NCBI RefSeq assembly: GCF_020991475.1
Contig: NZ_JAJMPA010000001.1
Coordinates: 1,116,001 to 1,180,000 of the forward strand
Direction: 5' to 3'
DNA from: Pedobacter sp. MC2016-14
GTDB lineage: Bacteria; Bacteroidota; Bacteroidia; Sphingobacteriales; Sphingobacteriaceae
Length of the DNA stretch: 64,000 nt
The notes under the pieces are model-generated. The model was not told the origin of the DNA. It ran no database searches and saw only the letters and a list, made by a program, of their open reading frames with translations. The stretch's first letter is position 1; the number at the start of each line of letters is the position of its first letter. Positions 1-7,167 of this stretch are shown one piece after another. The position numbers were made by a program, and so were the translations under genes.

Positions 1-323
1 CTACTTTGGAGATGCCAATGTTAGAGCAAAACTTAACTGTTGTAGCTACATTGGTTTCTGTGGGTACATTGACAGGTCTGTTGGGAACAGTAACAGGTAT
101 GATCAAGGCCTTCGGTGGTTTGGCTACATCTGGAGCTCCGGATCAGGCAGCACTTGCAAGTGGTATCTCTGAGGCCCTAATCAACACAGCTACTGGTATT
201 GGTACTTCTACTGTTGCGATTATCATGTACAACATTCTGACTTCTAAAATTGATAAATTGACTTATGCGATTGATGAAGCTGGTTTTAGCATCATCCAAA
301 CTTATGCTTCTACGCATAAATAA
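1..323 (+). CDS. exbB: ExbB/TolQ/MotA-family proton channel, 3' part only
   Basis: The reading frame is open at the left edge, so the start lies outside the window and only the C-terminal ~105 residues are present. They hold the end of the MotA/TolQ/ExbB domain: a hydrophobic helix with the family pattern TLTGLLGTVTGMIKAF, then GISEALINTATGI and a second helix. In this family the protein forms the inner membrane proton channel that, with ExbD, drives TonB. Two ExbD genes and TonB follow on the same strand, which fixes the role well. The TTG at 6 is an internal codon, not a start. Confidence 0.9.
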   Translation, partial: TLEMPMLEQNLTVVATLVSVGTLTGLLGTVTGMIKAFGGLATSGAPDQAALASGISEALINTATGIGTSTVAIIMYNILTSKIDKLTYAIDEAGFSIIQTYASTHK

Positions 324-409
324 AAAATAATGCATTTTTTTTACCGGGCTTTATGGAAAACCGGAAGAATAAGCATCATTAATATAACACATAAGTAATT
401 TAAAAAATT

Positions 410-1024
410 ATGCCAAGAGCAAAGGTTCAAAGAAAGAGTACTTCGATCGATATGACCGCCATGTGCGACGTGTCTTTCCTATTGCTTACTTTCTTTATAT
501 TAACAGCAACAGCACGTCAGCCTGATCCTCTGGAAATAAAAATCCCATCTTCAACATATAAAATTCCGGTTCCGGATGTAGATATCGCGAAGCTTACGAT
601 TGGTCATGGACAGGTGTATTATGAGGTAGCAGGCCAGGATGTGAAAGCCGCTACATTGGATAAAATGGCTGCGGAATACAAATTAACTTTTACCCCGGAG
701 CAGCGTAAAAGATTCAGCGTACTTCCTTCATTTGGTGTGCCTATTCAAAATTTAGGTGCCTGGTTGGACCTGACTAACGAAAAAAGGAAGACATCAGGAT
801 ATGAAACAGGAATTCCTGCGGATTCTACTGACAACCAGTTAGCACAATGGATTATGCAATCCCGTCATGCCGTGGCCGAATTACATTCAACGCCAATGCG
901 TGTGAGTATCAAAGGAGATGCCGATGAGGAGTATCCTGTGGTTAAAAAGATTGTGGATATCCTGCAGAAACAAAAAATTAATAAATTTAGTTTAATTACA
1001 TCGGCCGAGGGCGGTGCTAAATAA
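410..1024 (+). CDS. exbD: ExbD/TolR-family biopolymer transport protein (first copy)
   Basis: This is a 204-residue protein with a short basic cytoplasmic N-terminus and one membrane helix at about residues 17-36. It carries the conserved proton-path aspartate at D20 in the pattern TAMCDVSFLLLTFF. The rest is periplasmic and longer than in proteobacterial ExbD (about 140 residues). It would work with the ExbB upstream and TonB downstream to couple the proton gradient to outer membrane import. The 86-bp gap to exbB holds no clear terminator. The next gene starts 9 bp after its stop, so the two ExbD genes are surely co-transcribed. Confidence 0.93.
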   Translation: MPRAKVQRKSTSIDMTAMCDVSFLLLTFFILTATARQPDPLEIKIPSSTYKIPVPDVDIAKLTIGHGQVYYEVAGQDVKAATLDKMAAEYKLTFTPEQRKRFSVLPSFGVPIQNLGAWLDLTNEKRKTSGYETGIPADSTDNQLAQWIMQSRHAVAELHSTPMRVSIKGDADEEYPVVKKIVDILQKQKINKFSLITSAEGGAK

Positions 1025-1033
1025 AAACAAACT

Positions 1034-1570
1034 ATGGCAGAATTAGATACCTCCGGCGGGGGCAAAAAAGGCGGTGGTAAGGTAAGGACCAAGAAAGCAA
1101 ATACGAAAGTAGATTTAACCGCGATGGTGGATTTGGCTTTCTTGCTGATTACGTTCTTTATGTTAACTACATCGCTTTCGAAGCCCATAGCTATGGACAT
1201 TGCCAAGCCGGATAAAGATGAAAAGAATGAACAAAGGTTAGAACTTCGTGCATCTCAAACCATGACCATCCTGCTTGGAAAGAATGATAAAGTAGCCTGG
1301 TATATGGGTGAAGCTGGAAAAAGCCAGCCTAATATCGAGAACTTTAGTCAGATCAGAGCATCCATCATGAAGAACAAAAAGGACGTGCTTGCTAAAAGTG
1401 GTAAATCAATCGTTGTGGTGATTAAACCAACTTCAGCTTCAAAGTACAAAAACTTTGTTGACATCATGGATGAATTAAACATTGCGCAAATTAAATCTGC
1501 TCCGGCAATCGATGATGAATACATCCTGGATTCGGAAAAAGATTTTATGAGACAGCAAGGAATTTTATAA
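1034..1570 (+). CDS. exbD: ExbD/TolR-family biopolymer transport protein (second copy)
   Basis: This 178-residue second ExbD has a Gly/Lys-rich cytoplasmic head, then the helix with TAMVDLAFLLITFF and the proton-path aspartate D33. The periplasmic part differs strongly from the first copy, so the two are probably non-redundant subunits rather than a recent duplication. Two adjacent exbD genes before tonB is a common arrangement in Bacteroidota. The ATG at 1034 lies 9 bp after the first copy, and tonB follows 26 bp after the stop. Confidence 0.93.
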   Translation: MAELDTSGGGKKGGGKVRTKKANTKVDLTAMVDLAFLLITFFMLTTSLSKPIAMDIAKPDKDEKNEQRLELRASQTMTILLGKNDKVAWYMGEAGKSQPNIENFSQIRASIMKNKKDVLAKSGKSIVVVIKPTSASKYKNFVDIMDELNIAQIKSAPAIDDEYILDSEKDFMRQQGIL

Positions 1571-1596
1571 TAATGTTAACATCTAAATATTAAGCA

Positions 1597-2418
1597 ATGT
1601 TAGGTTCAAAAATAGATTTATTTGGGAAGGAATGGCTTGATGTTGTTTTTGAAAAGAAAAATAAGGGCTATGGCGCTTACGAGCTTCGCCGTCAAAATTC
1701 ATCAAATACAACCAAAGCTATGCTTTTGGCAGGAACGGTATTTATACTTGCGTTTCTGACTCCAAAGATCCTAAGCCTGATCGAAGGAGCAGTTCCCGAA
1801 GATGAAATCGTTAAACAGGTAGAGGTAACGGTACAACCGCCGCCGCCTGTAAACCCGGAGACTCCGCCACCACCACCGGTAGAGCCACCGCCGCCAAAGC
1901 AGGATCAGGTGAAATTTCCACCTCCTATCGTGAAGCCAGATGAGCTGGTACGTGACGAGGAGCCTCCTCAGATTGAGGATTTAAAGAAAGCAGACCCTGG
2001 ACAAAAAACAATTGCCGGTGATCCGGATGCGGACATCGTAATTGCAGGACCTGTAGGTGATGGTCCTAAACAGGCTGCGGTAGTAGAGGATACTAAAGTA
2101 TATGATTTCGTAAGTATTGAAACTCAACCTGGTTTCCCGGGCGGTATGGACAAGTTCTATAAATACTTGCAGAAAGCTGTAAGATATCCTCCTATGGCAC
2201 AGGAAAACAACATTCAAGGTAAAGTATTTTTATCTTTTGTGGTTGAGAAAAATGGTGAATTAACAGACATCAAAGTTGACCGTAAATTGGGCGGTGGTAC
2301 GGATGAGGAAGCTGTTCGGGTATTAAAGGCTAGTCCGCGCTGGACTCCTGGTATTCAGAATGGTAAACCGGTTCGTGTTAAGTACAACATCCCGATTAGT
2401 TTTACTTTATCTCAATAG
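1597..2418 (+). CDS. tonB: Energy transducer TonB
   Basis: This is a 273-residue protein. Residues 1-40 are a cytoplasmic head with the Bacteroidota pattern KNKGYGAYELRRQ. A membrane anchor follows at about 42-62, then a proline-rich spacer at about 78-125 that spans the periplasm. The C-terminal TonB domain (about 190-273) shows FPGGMDKFYKYLQKAVRYPP, GKVFLSFVVEKNG and GKPVRVKYNIPISFTL. It transmits energy from ExbB/ExbD to TonB-dependent outer membrane receptors. No receptor gene is adjacent, so this looks like a general-purpose transducer. Confidence 0.95.
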   Translation: MLGSKIDLFGKEWLDVVFEKKNKGYGAYELRRQNSSNTTKAMLLAGTVFILAFLTPKILSLIEGAVPEDEIVKQVEVTVQPPPPVNPETPPPPPVEPPPPKQDQVKFPPPIVKPDELVRDEEPPQIEDLKKADPGQKTIAGDPDADIVIAGPVGDGPKQAAVVEDTKVYDFVSIETQPGFPGGMDKFYKYLQKAVRYPPMAQENNIQGKVFLSFVVEKNGELTDIKVDRKLGGGTDEEAVRVLKASPRWTPGIQNGKPVRVKYNIPISFTLSQ

Positions 2419-2427
2419 AAATAAAAA

Positions 2428-2652
2428 ATGTTTGACTTCAATACATTTATGCAGAAATCGCCTCAACAGCGATTTCTGTTCATTTTAGGGCTTGTTTTCT
2501 TTTTAGTTTACCTGTTTTTAGGATTGTATCTGATCTTCTGGAAAGACATTCCATTTAACATTTCGCCGGTTTACCGGATCGCTTTTGGTGCATTACTTAT
2601 TGTCTACTCCATTATCAGGTTTTTTCGCTTAATCTCAACAAAAGAAAATTAA
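2428..2652 (+). CDS. Small two-helix inner membrane protein, function unknown
   Basis: This is a 74-residue protein with two hydrophobic stretches (about residues 16-38 and 46-66), separated by a short loop with WKDIPFNISPVYR. I do not recognise a named family. It starts 9 bp after tonB and stops 3 bp before the PstS-like gene, so it belongs to the TonB operon. A role as an accessory membrane subunit is inference from position only. Confidence 0.8.
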   Translation: MFDFNTFMQKSPQQRFLFILGLVFFLVYLFLGLYLIFWKDIPFNISPVYRIAFGALLIVYSIIRFFRLISTKEN

Positions 2653-2655
2653 GGC

Positions 2656-3561
2656 ATGAAGAATATTGGTTTTTTACTTTTGCTTGTTCTGCTGATTTCT
2701 TGTAGAAATGGTGCGAAAGAAGGTACTGAAGAGGAAGTTTCCCGTACATCGGGAAAGGTTACCTTGCTGGTTGACGAATCTTACGTTGGTATTATAAATA
2801 AAGAAATAGAAGTTTTTAAATCGGATTATCCGAATGCTGAATTTAAAATTATTCCTGGTAACGAAAGCAAAATGCTGCCAACCTTCCTGAACGATAGCGT
2901 GAGAACGATGGTTTTATCAAGGCCACTTAGTGCAGAGGAAGAGAAACCCTATCAAAAAAAGGGCATCCGGGTTTATACCTCCAGATTTGCCATTGACGGA
3001 ATTGCTTTGATTACCCATAAAGATAATAGCGACTCTACCATAACTGCAGAAGAAGTAATTGGCATTATGCAGGGAAATGGAGCAGGAAAGAACCTTGTGT
3101 TTAATAATCCTTATTCAAGCACGATCAGGTATTTTAAAGAGTTGGCAAAAGTTAAAGAATTGCCTGCCAAGGGTGTTTATACTTTACAGACCAATGACGA
3201 TGTTATCAAATATGTTGCAGAAAATAAAAACTTTATTGGCGTATTAGGCGTAAATTGGATTATGGAAAATGAGGAGACGATGGCTTCCTCACTGGCCGCT
3301 GTGAAATTAATAGGGGTTAAGAATATAAAAGGGAAAAAAGGAGGGGATGCTTATTATAAACCGACCCAGGCAAATCTGATTAGTGGCATTTATCCTTTTT
3401 TGAGGAATATATGTATTATTAATGCGGAGGGTAAAGATGGCTTGGCTACGGGTTTTGCAAACTGGTTATTGAGCCCCCGGGGACAATTAATCGTTTTAAA
3501 GTCTGCATTTGGTCCAAATCAAATCATCTCAAGGGAATTTAACCTGAAAAGTACAAAGTAA
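2656..3561 (+). CDS. PstS-like substrate-binding lipoprotein
   Basis: This 301-residue protein has a lipoprotein signal: a hydrophobic N-terminus ending in LLISC, with Cys16 as the lipidated residue. The body matches phosphate-type periplasmic binding proteins (PBP-like fold): a TLLVDESYVGIINKEIEVF start, SRPLSAEEE, an inserted phosphate-binding-like loop, and a closing region with LRNICIINAEGKDGLATGFANWLLSPRGQ. No permease or ATPase gene is nearby. It sits as the last gene of the TonB operon, so its partner may be the TonB system rather than an ABC transporter. The ligand is not known from sequence. Confidence 0.8.
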   Translation: MKNIGFLLLLVLLISCRNGAKEGTEEEVSRTSGKVTLLVDESYVGIINKEIEVFKSDYPNAEFKIIPGNESKMLPTFLNDSVRTMVLSRPLSAEEEKPYQKKGIRVYTSRFAIDGIALITHKDNSDSTITAEEVIGIMQGNGAGKNLVFNNPYSSTIRYFKELAKVKELPAKGVYTLQTNDDVIKYVAENKNFIGVLGVNWIMENEETMASSLAAVKLIGVKNIKGKKGGDAYYKPTQANLISGIYPFLRNICIINAEGKDGLATGFANWLLSPRGQLIVLKSAFGPNQIISREFNLKSTK

Positions 3562-3565
3562 ATTA

Positions 3566-3573
3566 TATATTTG
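3566..3573 (+). promoter_or_regulatory. Candidate -7 box for the TPR gene (TATATTTG)
   Basis: An exact match to the Bacteroidota -7 consensus TAnnTTTG lies just after the PstS-like stop codon. No TTG is seen at the expected -33 position. If it is used, transcription would start near 3578 and the TPR mRNA would carry a leader of about 265 nt that includes all the 51-bp repeats. Confidence 0.35.
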
Positions 3574-3690
3574 GAGCCCAGCCTTTGAAATTAACCTGAA
3601 ATGGGTAACTTCATGGCCTGCTAAAATGAACAATTAAGAAGAAAACCTGAGAAGTTAGCTTCATAACAACTAAATAAAAATAGACGAACT

Positions 3691-3717
3691 ATGAAACCTG
3701 CGAAGCAAGCTTCATAA
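3691..3717 (+). CDS. Minigene MKPAKQAS, copy 1
   Basis: This is an eight-codon ORF with ATG and TAA inside the tandem repeat. Its upstream bases match those before the real TPR start codon, apart from ACT for ACC just before the ATG. If ribosomes start at 3844 they should be able to start here. Translation is inferred, not shown. Confidence 0.35.
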   Translation: MKPAKQAS

Positions 3718-3741
3718 CAACTAAATAAAAATAGACGAACC

Positions 3742-3768
3742 ATGAAACCTGCGAAGCAAGCTTCATAA
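3742..3768 (+). CDS. Minigene MKPAKQAS, copy 2
   Basis: This is an identical eight-codon ORF 51 bp downstream of copy 1 and in the same frame. Its upstream context is identical to that of the TPR start at 3844. Confidence 0.35.
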   Translation: MKPAKQAS

Positions 3769-3792
3769 CAACTAAATAAAAATAGACGAACC

Positions 3793-3819
3793 ATGAAACC
3801 TGCGAAGCAAGCTTCATAA
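3793..3819 (+). CDS. Minigene MKPAKQAS, copy 3
   Basis: This is the third identical eight-codon ORF. Its stop lies 24 bp before the ATG of the TPR gene and in the same frame. A ribosome that terminates here could re-initiate at 3844. Confidence 0.35.
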   Translation: MKPAKQAS

Positions 3820-3843
3820 CAACTAAATAAAAATAGACGAACC

Positions 3844-5562
3844 ATGAAAATGACAAAGAAAGCAATAACCCTAAGTTTGGGTTTAGTAGTGATGGGTTCT
3901 GCCTCTTTTGCTCAGAATTTAAGTGATGCAAAGAAGGCCATAGATGCCGAACAGTACCAAAAAGCGACCACCATGTTAAAAGCATTGGTGAATTCTCAAT
4001 CTAGTAAAGGCGAGAATTATTATAGTTTAGGCGAGGTTTACTTGCGTGAAGATTACATCGATTCAGCGCGTGCTGTATTTACAAAAGGTGTAGCTGCTGA
4101 TCCTAAAAATTCATTGAATTACATTGGTCTTGGCGAAGCAGATTTGCTATCTAATAATGCGGCATCTGCGAATACTAATTTTGCTAAAGCGGTAGAAGTA
4201 GCTTCTAAAAAAGACTGGATTCCACAATTATATATTGGAAAGGCGTATTTAGCTGCAGAAAAACCGGATTTTGCTGCTGCATTACCATACCTGCAAAAAG
4301 CAGAAGAATTAGATGCAAGTGATAAAGATGCAGAAACTTTTGTAGCTATGGGCGACTATTATGCTGCACAGAAAAAGAACTCTGAAGCTTTACAGAACTA
4401 TATGCGCGCATTAAACATTGATGGAACGCTTTTGAGGGCTATAGTACAAATTGGCCGGATGTATAAGGAGTCAAGGGCATTCCCTGAATCTGAAGAGCGT
4501 CTAAAAGAAGCCATTGCTGGCGATGTGAATTATGGTCCTGCTTACCGCGAGCTTGCAGAGCTGTATATGCAGTGGGCAAACTTTGAGCCTGCAAATTTTG
4601 ATGCTAAAGCTGCACTTGCATTAGAGAACTACAAAAAATACCTTGATTTAACTGACAAATCATTTGATTCAAGGTTGCGTTATGCGCAGTTCTTGTTCTA
4701 TGCCCGCGATTTTAAAACTTTGGAAACTGAAGCTTCATCATTGTCTACAGTTAGCCCTAACGACCCTAAAAGCTTAGTGGTATCAAGGATGCGTGGTTAC
4801 TCTGCTTTTGAGAATAAAAACTATCCTCAGGCTTTGCAATACATGAATGACTTTTTTGCTAAAACAAAAGATACCACGCGTATTATCGCCTCTGACTATT
4901 TATATTTAGGTAAAGCACAAGCTTTGACCGGTAACGATAGCCTTGGCGTTAAAAACTTAGTTAAAGCCGTTCAAATGGACTCTACTCAAGTTGAGGCATT
5001 GGCTGAAGTTGCAAAATCTTTTTATGATGCTAAGAATTATAAAAAAGCAATGTCTACTTATGAATTGGTTAACCGTTTAAATCCGAATGGTAAAGGTTCT
5101 TTGTATAACTTCTTTTACCATGGATTGGCTTCGTATTTCTACTATGCAGCTGGATACAGTGCAAAAACAAATCCTTCTAAAGATATCCTGGTTAGAGCCG
5201 ACTCATCTTTCGCAACATTAGCGAAATTGTCGCCAACTACCTATGATGCTTATTTGTGGAGAGGACGTGTAAATAACTTGTTGGATAGCGATACGGATCC
5301 TAAAGGATTAAAATTGCCGTATTATCAACAATATGTAGATTCATTGGAAAAACATGTTGACAAACAAACCCCTGCTGCTAAAAAAGGAATGTTAGAATCT
5401 TACAATCAGATTGCTGGTTTTGCATCTTACAAAGCAGATAAGGAAAAAGCTAAATTATATTGGGACAAGGCATTGGCATTAGATCCTCAAAATGCAACTG
5501 CTCAGGAAGGAATAAAATCACTTTCTGCACCGGCACCAAAGGTTGCGCCTAAGAAAAAATAG
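3844..5562 (+). CDS. Secreted tetratricopeptide repeat protein
   Basis: This is a 572-residue protein with a signal peptide (about residues 1-23, ending ASFAQ) and tandem TPR-like helical pairs over almost the whole mature part. Examples are KGENYYSLGEVYLREDYIDSA, ALQNYMRALNIDGTLLRAI, and DKEKAKLYWDKALALDPQNA near the end. The C-terminus is Ala/Pro/Lys-rich. It is probably periplasmic or outer-membrane associated and acts as a protein scaffold, but no enzymatic domain is visible. It follows the TonB/PstS-like operon on the same strand, and a strong terminator lies 20 bp after its stop. The start is set by the signal peptide. Confidence 0.88.
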   Translation: MKMTKKAITLSLGLVVMGSASFAQNLSDAKKAIDAEQYQKATTMLKALVNSQSSKGENYYSLGEVYLREDYIDSARAVFTKGVAADPKNSLNYIGLGEADLLSNNAASANTNFAKAVEVASKKDWIPQLYIGKAYLAAEKPDFAAALPYLQKAEELDASDKDAETFVAMGDYYAAQKKNSEALQNYMRALNIDGTLLRAIVQIGRMYKESRAFPESEERLKEAIAGDVNYGPAYRELAELYMQWANFEPANFDAKAALALENYKKYLDLTDKSFDSRLRYAQFLFYARDFKTLETEASSLSTVSPNDPKSLVVSRMRGYSAFENKNYPQALQYMNDFFAKTKDTTRIIASDYLYLGKAQALTGNDSLGVKNLVKAVQMDSTQVEALAEVAKSFYDAKNYKKAMSTYELVNRLNPNGKGSLYNFFYHGLASYFYYAAGYSAKTNPSKDILVRADSSFATLAKLSPTTYDAYLWRGRVNNLLDSDTDPKGLKLPYYQQYVDSLEKHVDKQTPAAKKGMLESYNQIAGFASYKADKEKAKLYWDKALALDPQNATAQEGIKSLSAPAPKVAPKKK

Positions 5563-5582
5563 TGTTTATTGATTATAAATAG

Positions 5583-5612
5583 AAAAGGCAGGGTTGTTAT
5601 CCTGCCTTTTTC
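5583..5612 (+). terminator. Rho-independent terminator after the TPR gene
   Basis: Ten paired bases, AAAAGGCAGG (5583-5592) and CCTGCCTTTT (5601-5610), with an 8-nt loop and a T-rich tail. It ends the TonB-TPR transcription unit before nuoA. Confidence 0.85.
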
Positions 5613-5623
5613 TGTTATTTTTG
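5594..5623 (+). promoter_or_regulatory. Candidate nuoA promoter (TTG-N19-TATTTTTG)
   Basis: TTG at 5594-5596 and an exact TAnnTTTG box at 5616-5623 are 19 nt apart, which fits Bacteroidota primary sigma promoters. The -33 element lies in the loop region of the preceding terminator. The predicted start near 5628 leaves a leader of about 12 nt before nuoA. Confidence 0.5.
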
Positions 5624-5639
5624 CAGCATATTCAATGTT

Positions 5640-6011
5640 ATGGAAACACAAAGCGTACCAGTAGATTTTTTACCTATTATATTTCAGATCATTGTGGCTC
5701 TGGGTTTTGTTGTGGTTACTTTGGTTGCTACACATTATTTAGGCCCTAAAAGAAAGACATCTGATAAGCTGTCTACTTTTGAGGCAGGGATCAAAGTAGT
5801 GGGAAATGCGCGTCAGCCTTTTTCAATAAAGTACTTTCTGGTGGCTATTCTATTTGTATTATTTGATGTTGAAGTAATCTTCATGTATCCATGGGCCGTT
5901 AATTTCAGAGAGTTTGGATGGCCGGGAATTATAGAGATGTTTATATTTATGGGCACGCTGTTATTGGGCTTTATTTATATCCTGAAAAAGAAAGCTTTAG
6001 ACTGGGACTAA
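5640..6011 (+). CDS. nuoA: NADH-quinone oxidoreductase subunit A
   Basis: This is a 123-residue membrane protein with three hydrophobic helices and the NuoA signatures KLSTFEAGIKVVGNARQPFSIKYFLVA-type loop and FDVEVIFMYPWAV (acidic residues in helix 2). It is part of the membrane arm of complex I at the quinone site. It is the first of a complete nuoA-N set, but a hairpin with a T run lies between it and nuoB. Confidence 0.97.
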   Translation: METQSVPVDFLPIIFQIIVALGFVVVTLVATHYLGPKRKTSDKLSTFEAGIKVVGNARQPFSIKYFLVAILFVLFDVEVIFMYPWAVNFREFGWPGIIEMFIFMGTLLLGFIYILKKKALDWD

Positions 6012-6067
6012 TCAATTTAGATTGTTTCTAAATCCCTATCGCATAATTCATTTACTTTCAAAAATTG

Positions 6068-6075
6068 TAAATTTG
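6068..6075 (+). promoter_or_regulatory. Candidate -7 box for nuoB-N (TAAATTTG)
   Basis: An exact TAnnTTTG match lies 43 bp before nuoB. No TTG is seen at -33. The expected start, near 6080, would fall inside the left arm of the hairpin that begins at 6077, so a transcript from here could not form the full terminator. Confidence 0.4.
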
Positions 6076-6076
6076 T

Positions 6077-6107
6077 GGTTCATTCTTTAGTAGAATGGAC
6101 CTTTTTT
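6077..6107 (+). terminator. Terminator-like hairpin between nuoA and nuoB
   Basis: GGTTCATTCT (6077-6086) pairs with AGAATGGACC (6092-6101), ten pairs with one G-U, around loop TTAGT. Six T residues follow directly. It ends 10 bp before the nuoB ATG. It could end the nuoA transcript or act as an attenuator for the rest of the operon. Confidence 0.7.
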
Positions 6108-6117
6108 GTTTTAAATC

Positions 6118-6660
6118 ATGAGTGACATCAACATTGTAGACGCGCCGCCAGGAATTGAGGGATCTGGCTTTTTCGCCACTTCTTTAGATAAAGTGATAGG
6201 TCTGGCACGTTCTCATTCTATGTGGCCCCTGCCATTTGCAACTTCATGTTGTGGGATTGAATTTATGGCTACCATGGGTTCTCATTATGACTTTGGACGT
6301 TTTGGTTCTGAGCGTTTAAGCTTTTCTCCACGTCAGGCGGATTTGCTGATGGTGATGGGTACGATTGCTAAGAAAATGAGCCCGGTTTTGAAGCAGGTTT
6401 ACCTGCAGATGGCTGAGCCCCGCTGGGTAATGGCGGTTGGTGCCTGTGCTTCAAGTGGCGGTATATTTGATACCTATTCTGTATTGCAGGGTATAGATGA
6501 AATTATCCCTGTTGACGTATATGTGCCAGGTTGTCCTCCGCGACCAGAAGCTATTTTAGATGGCTTTGGTAAAATACAGGAACTTGTTAAAAACGAGTCT
6601 GGCAGAAGACGCGAGTCTGAGCAGTATAAAGAAATGTTGGCTTCATACGGAATATTATAA
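6118..6660 (+). CDS. nuoB: NADH-quinone oxidoreductase subunit B
   Basis: This is a 180-residue peripheral-arm subunit that carries cluster N2, the last iron-sulfur centre before quinone. Ligand cysteines are visible: the adjacent pair C44-C45 (ATSCCGIEF), one in GACASSGG and one in PGCPPRPEA. The length is usual for the family. The stop codon shares its last base with the nuoC start (TAATG), which suggests coupled translation. Confidence 0.97.
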   Translation: MSDINIVDAPPGIEGSGFFATSLDKVIGLARSHSMWPLPFATSCCGIEFMATMGSHYDFGRFGSERLSFSPRQADLLMVMGTIAKKMSPVLKQVYLQMAEPRWVMAVGACASSGGIFDTYSVLQGIDEIIPVDVYVPGCPPRPEAILDGFGKIQELVKNESGRRRESEQYKEMLASYGIL

Positions 6661-7163
6661 TGGCAGAAGTGACTAATCATGATCTGACTGAATTACTAAG
6701 TGCCCGGTTTGGCGAAAAAATAACCAATGTACAGGAGCCTTACGGCTTGCTTACCATAGAAACAACTAAAGACGTAATCACGGAGGTGTTGAGGTTTTTA
6801 AAAGAAGATGGGCAGGCAAATTTTAACTTCCTTACAGATATTACTGCGGTTCACTATCCGGAGAAAAAACATGGTATTGCGGTGGTTTACCATTTGCATA
6901 GCATGGTAAAACGAATCCGCATCAGGGTTAAGGTATTTATAGACCAACATCAGCCTACCATACCAACAGCTACATCTTTATGGAAAGGTGCAAACTGGAT
7001 GGAGCGGGAAACCTACGATCTGTTTGGGGTGAAATTTGAAGGTCACCCGGATTTGAGAAGAATACTGAACATGGACGACCTTGGTGTACACCCCATGTTG
7101 AAACAATATCCTTTGGAAGATCCAAACAGAGTTGATAAAAAAGACGAATACTTTGGTAGATAA
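6660..7163 (+). CDS. nuoC: NADH-quinone oxidoreductase subunit C
   Basis: This is a 167-residue 30-kDa-type subunit of the peripheral arm. The family signature is clear: WMERETYDLFGVKFEGHPDLRRIL, followed by HPMLKQYPLEDP. It is separate from NuoD, unlike the NuoCD fusion of enterobacteria. The start overlaps the nuoB stop by one base, and nuoD begins 4 bp after its stop. Confidence 0.97.
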   Translation: MAEVTNHDLTELLSARFGEKITNVQEPYGLLTIETTKDVITEVLRFLKEDGQANFNFLTDITAVHYPEKKHGIAVVYHLHSMVKRIRIRVKVFIDQHQPTIPTATSLWKGANWMERETYDLFGVKFEGHPDLRRILNMDDLGVHPMLKQYPLEDPNRVDKKDEYFGR

Positions 7164-7167
7164 GCAT

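Larger units (their letters stand above)
3640..3843 (+). repeat. Tandem 51-bp repeats, four copies, leading into the TPR start codon
   Basis: Units start at 3640, 3691, 3742 and 3793, each 51 bp (17 codons). The last three are identical apart from the final base of the first of them. The copy at 3640 is diverged and has lost its ATG (AGA instead). Each of the three intact units opens with ATGAAACC, encodes MKPAKQAS, stops at TAA and continues with an A-rich spacer ending in AGACGAACC. That same spacer and ATGAAA form the start of the real TPR gene at 3844, so the 5' leader and start codon of that gene are what has been duplicated. A weaker remnant (AACCTGA...CTTCAT) may lie at about 3593-3614. 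Confidence 0.95.

Noticed and set aside
324..409. Weak CCGG...CCGG pairing and T run between exbB and exbD
   Set aside because: Only four pairs, and the T run lies before rather than after the stem. Not a terminator.
3621..3985. Minus-strand open frames with a repeated VRLFLFSCYEACFAGF motif
   Set aside because: They are the reverse complement of the tandem DNA repeats. The 51-bp unit is a multiple of three and has no stop in those frames, so the repetition comes from the DNA and gives no support for a protein.
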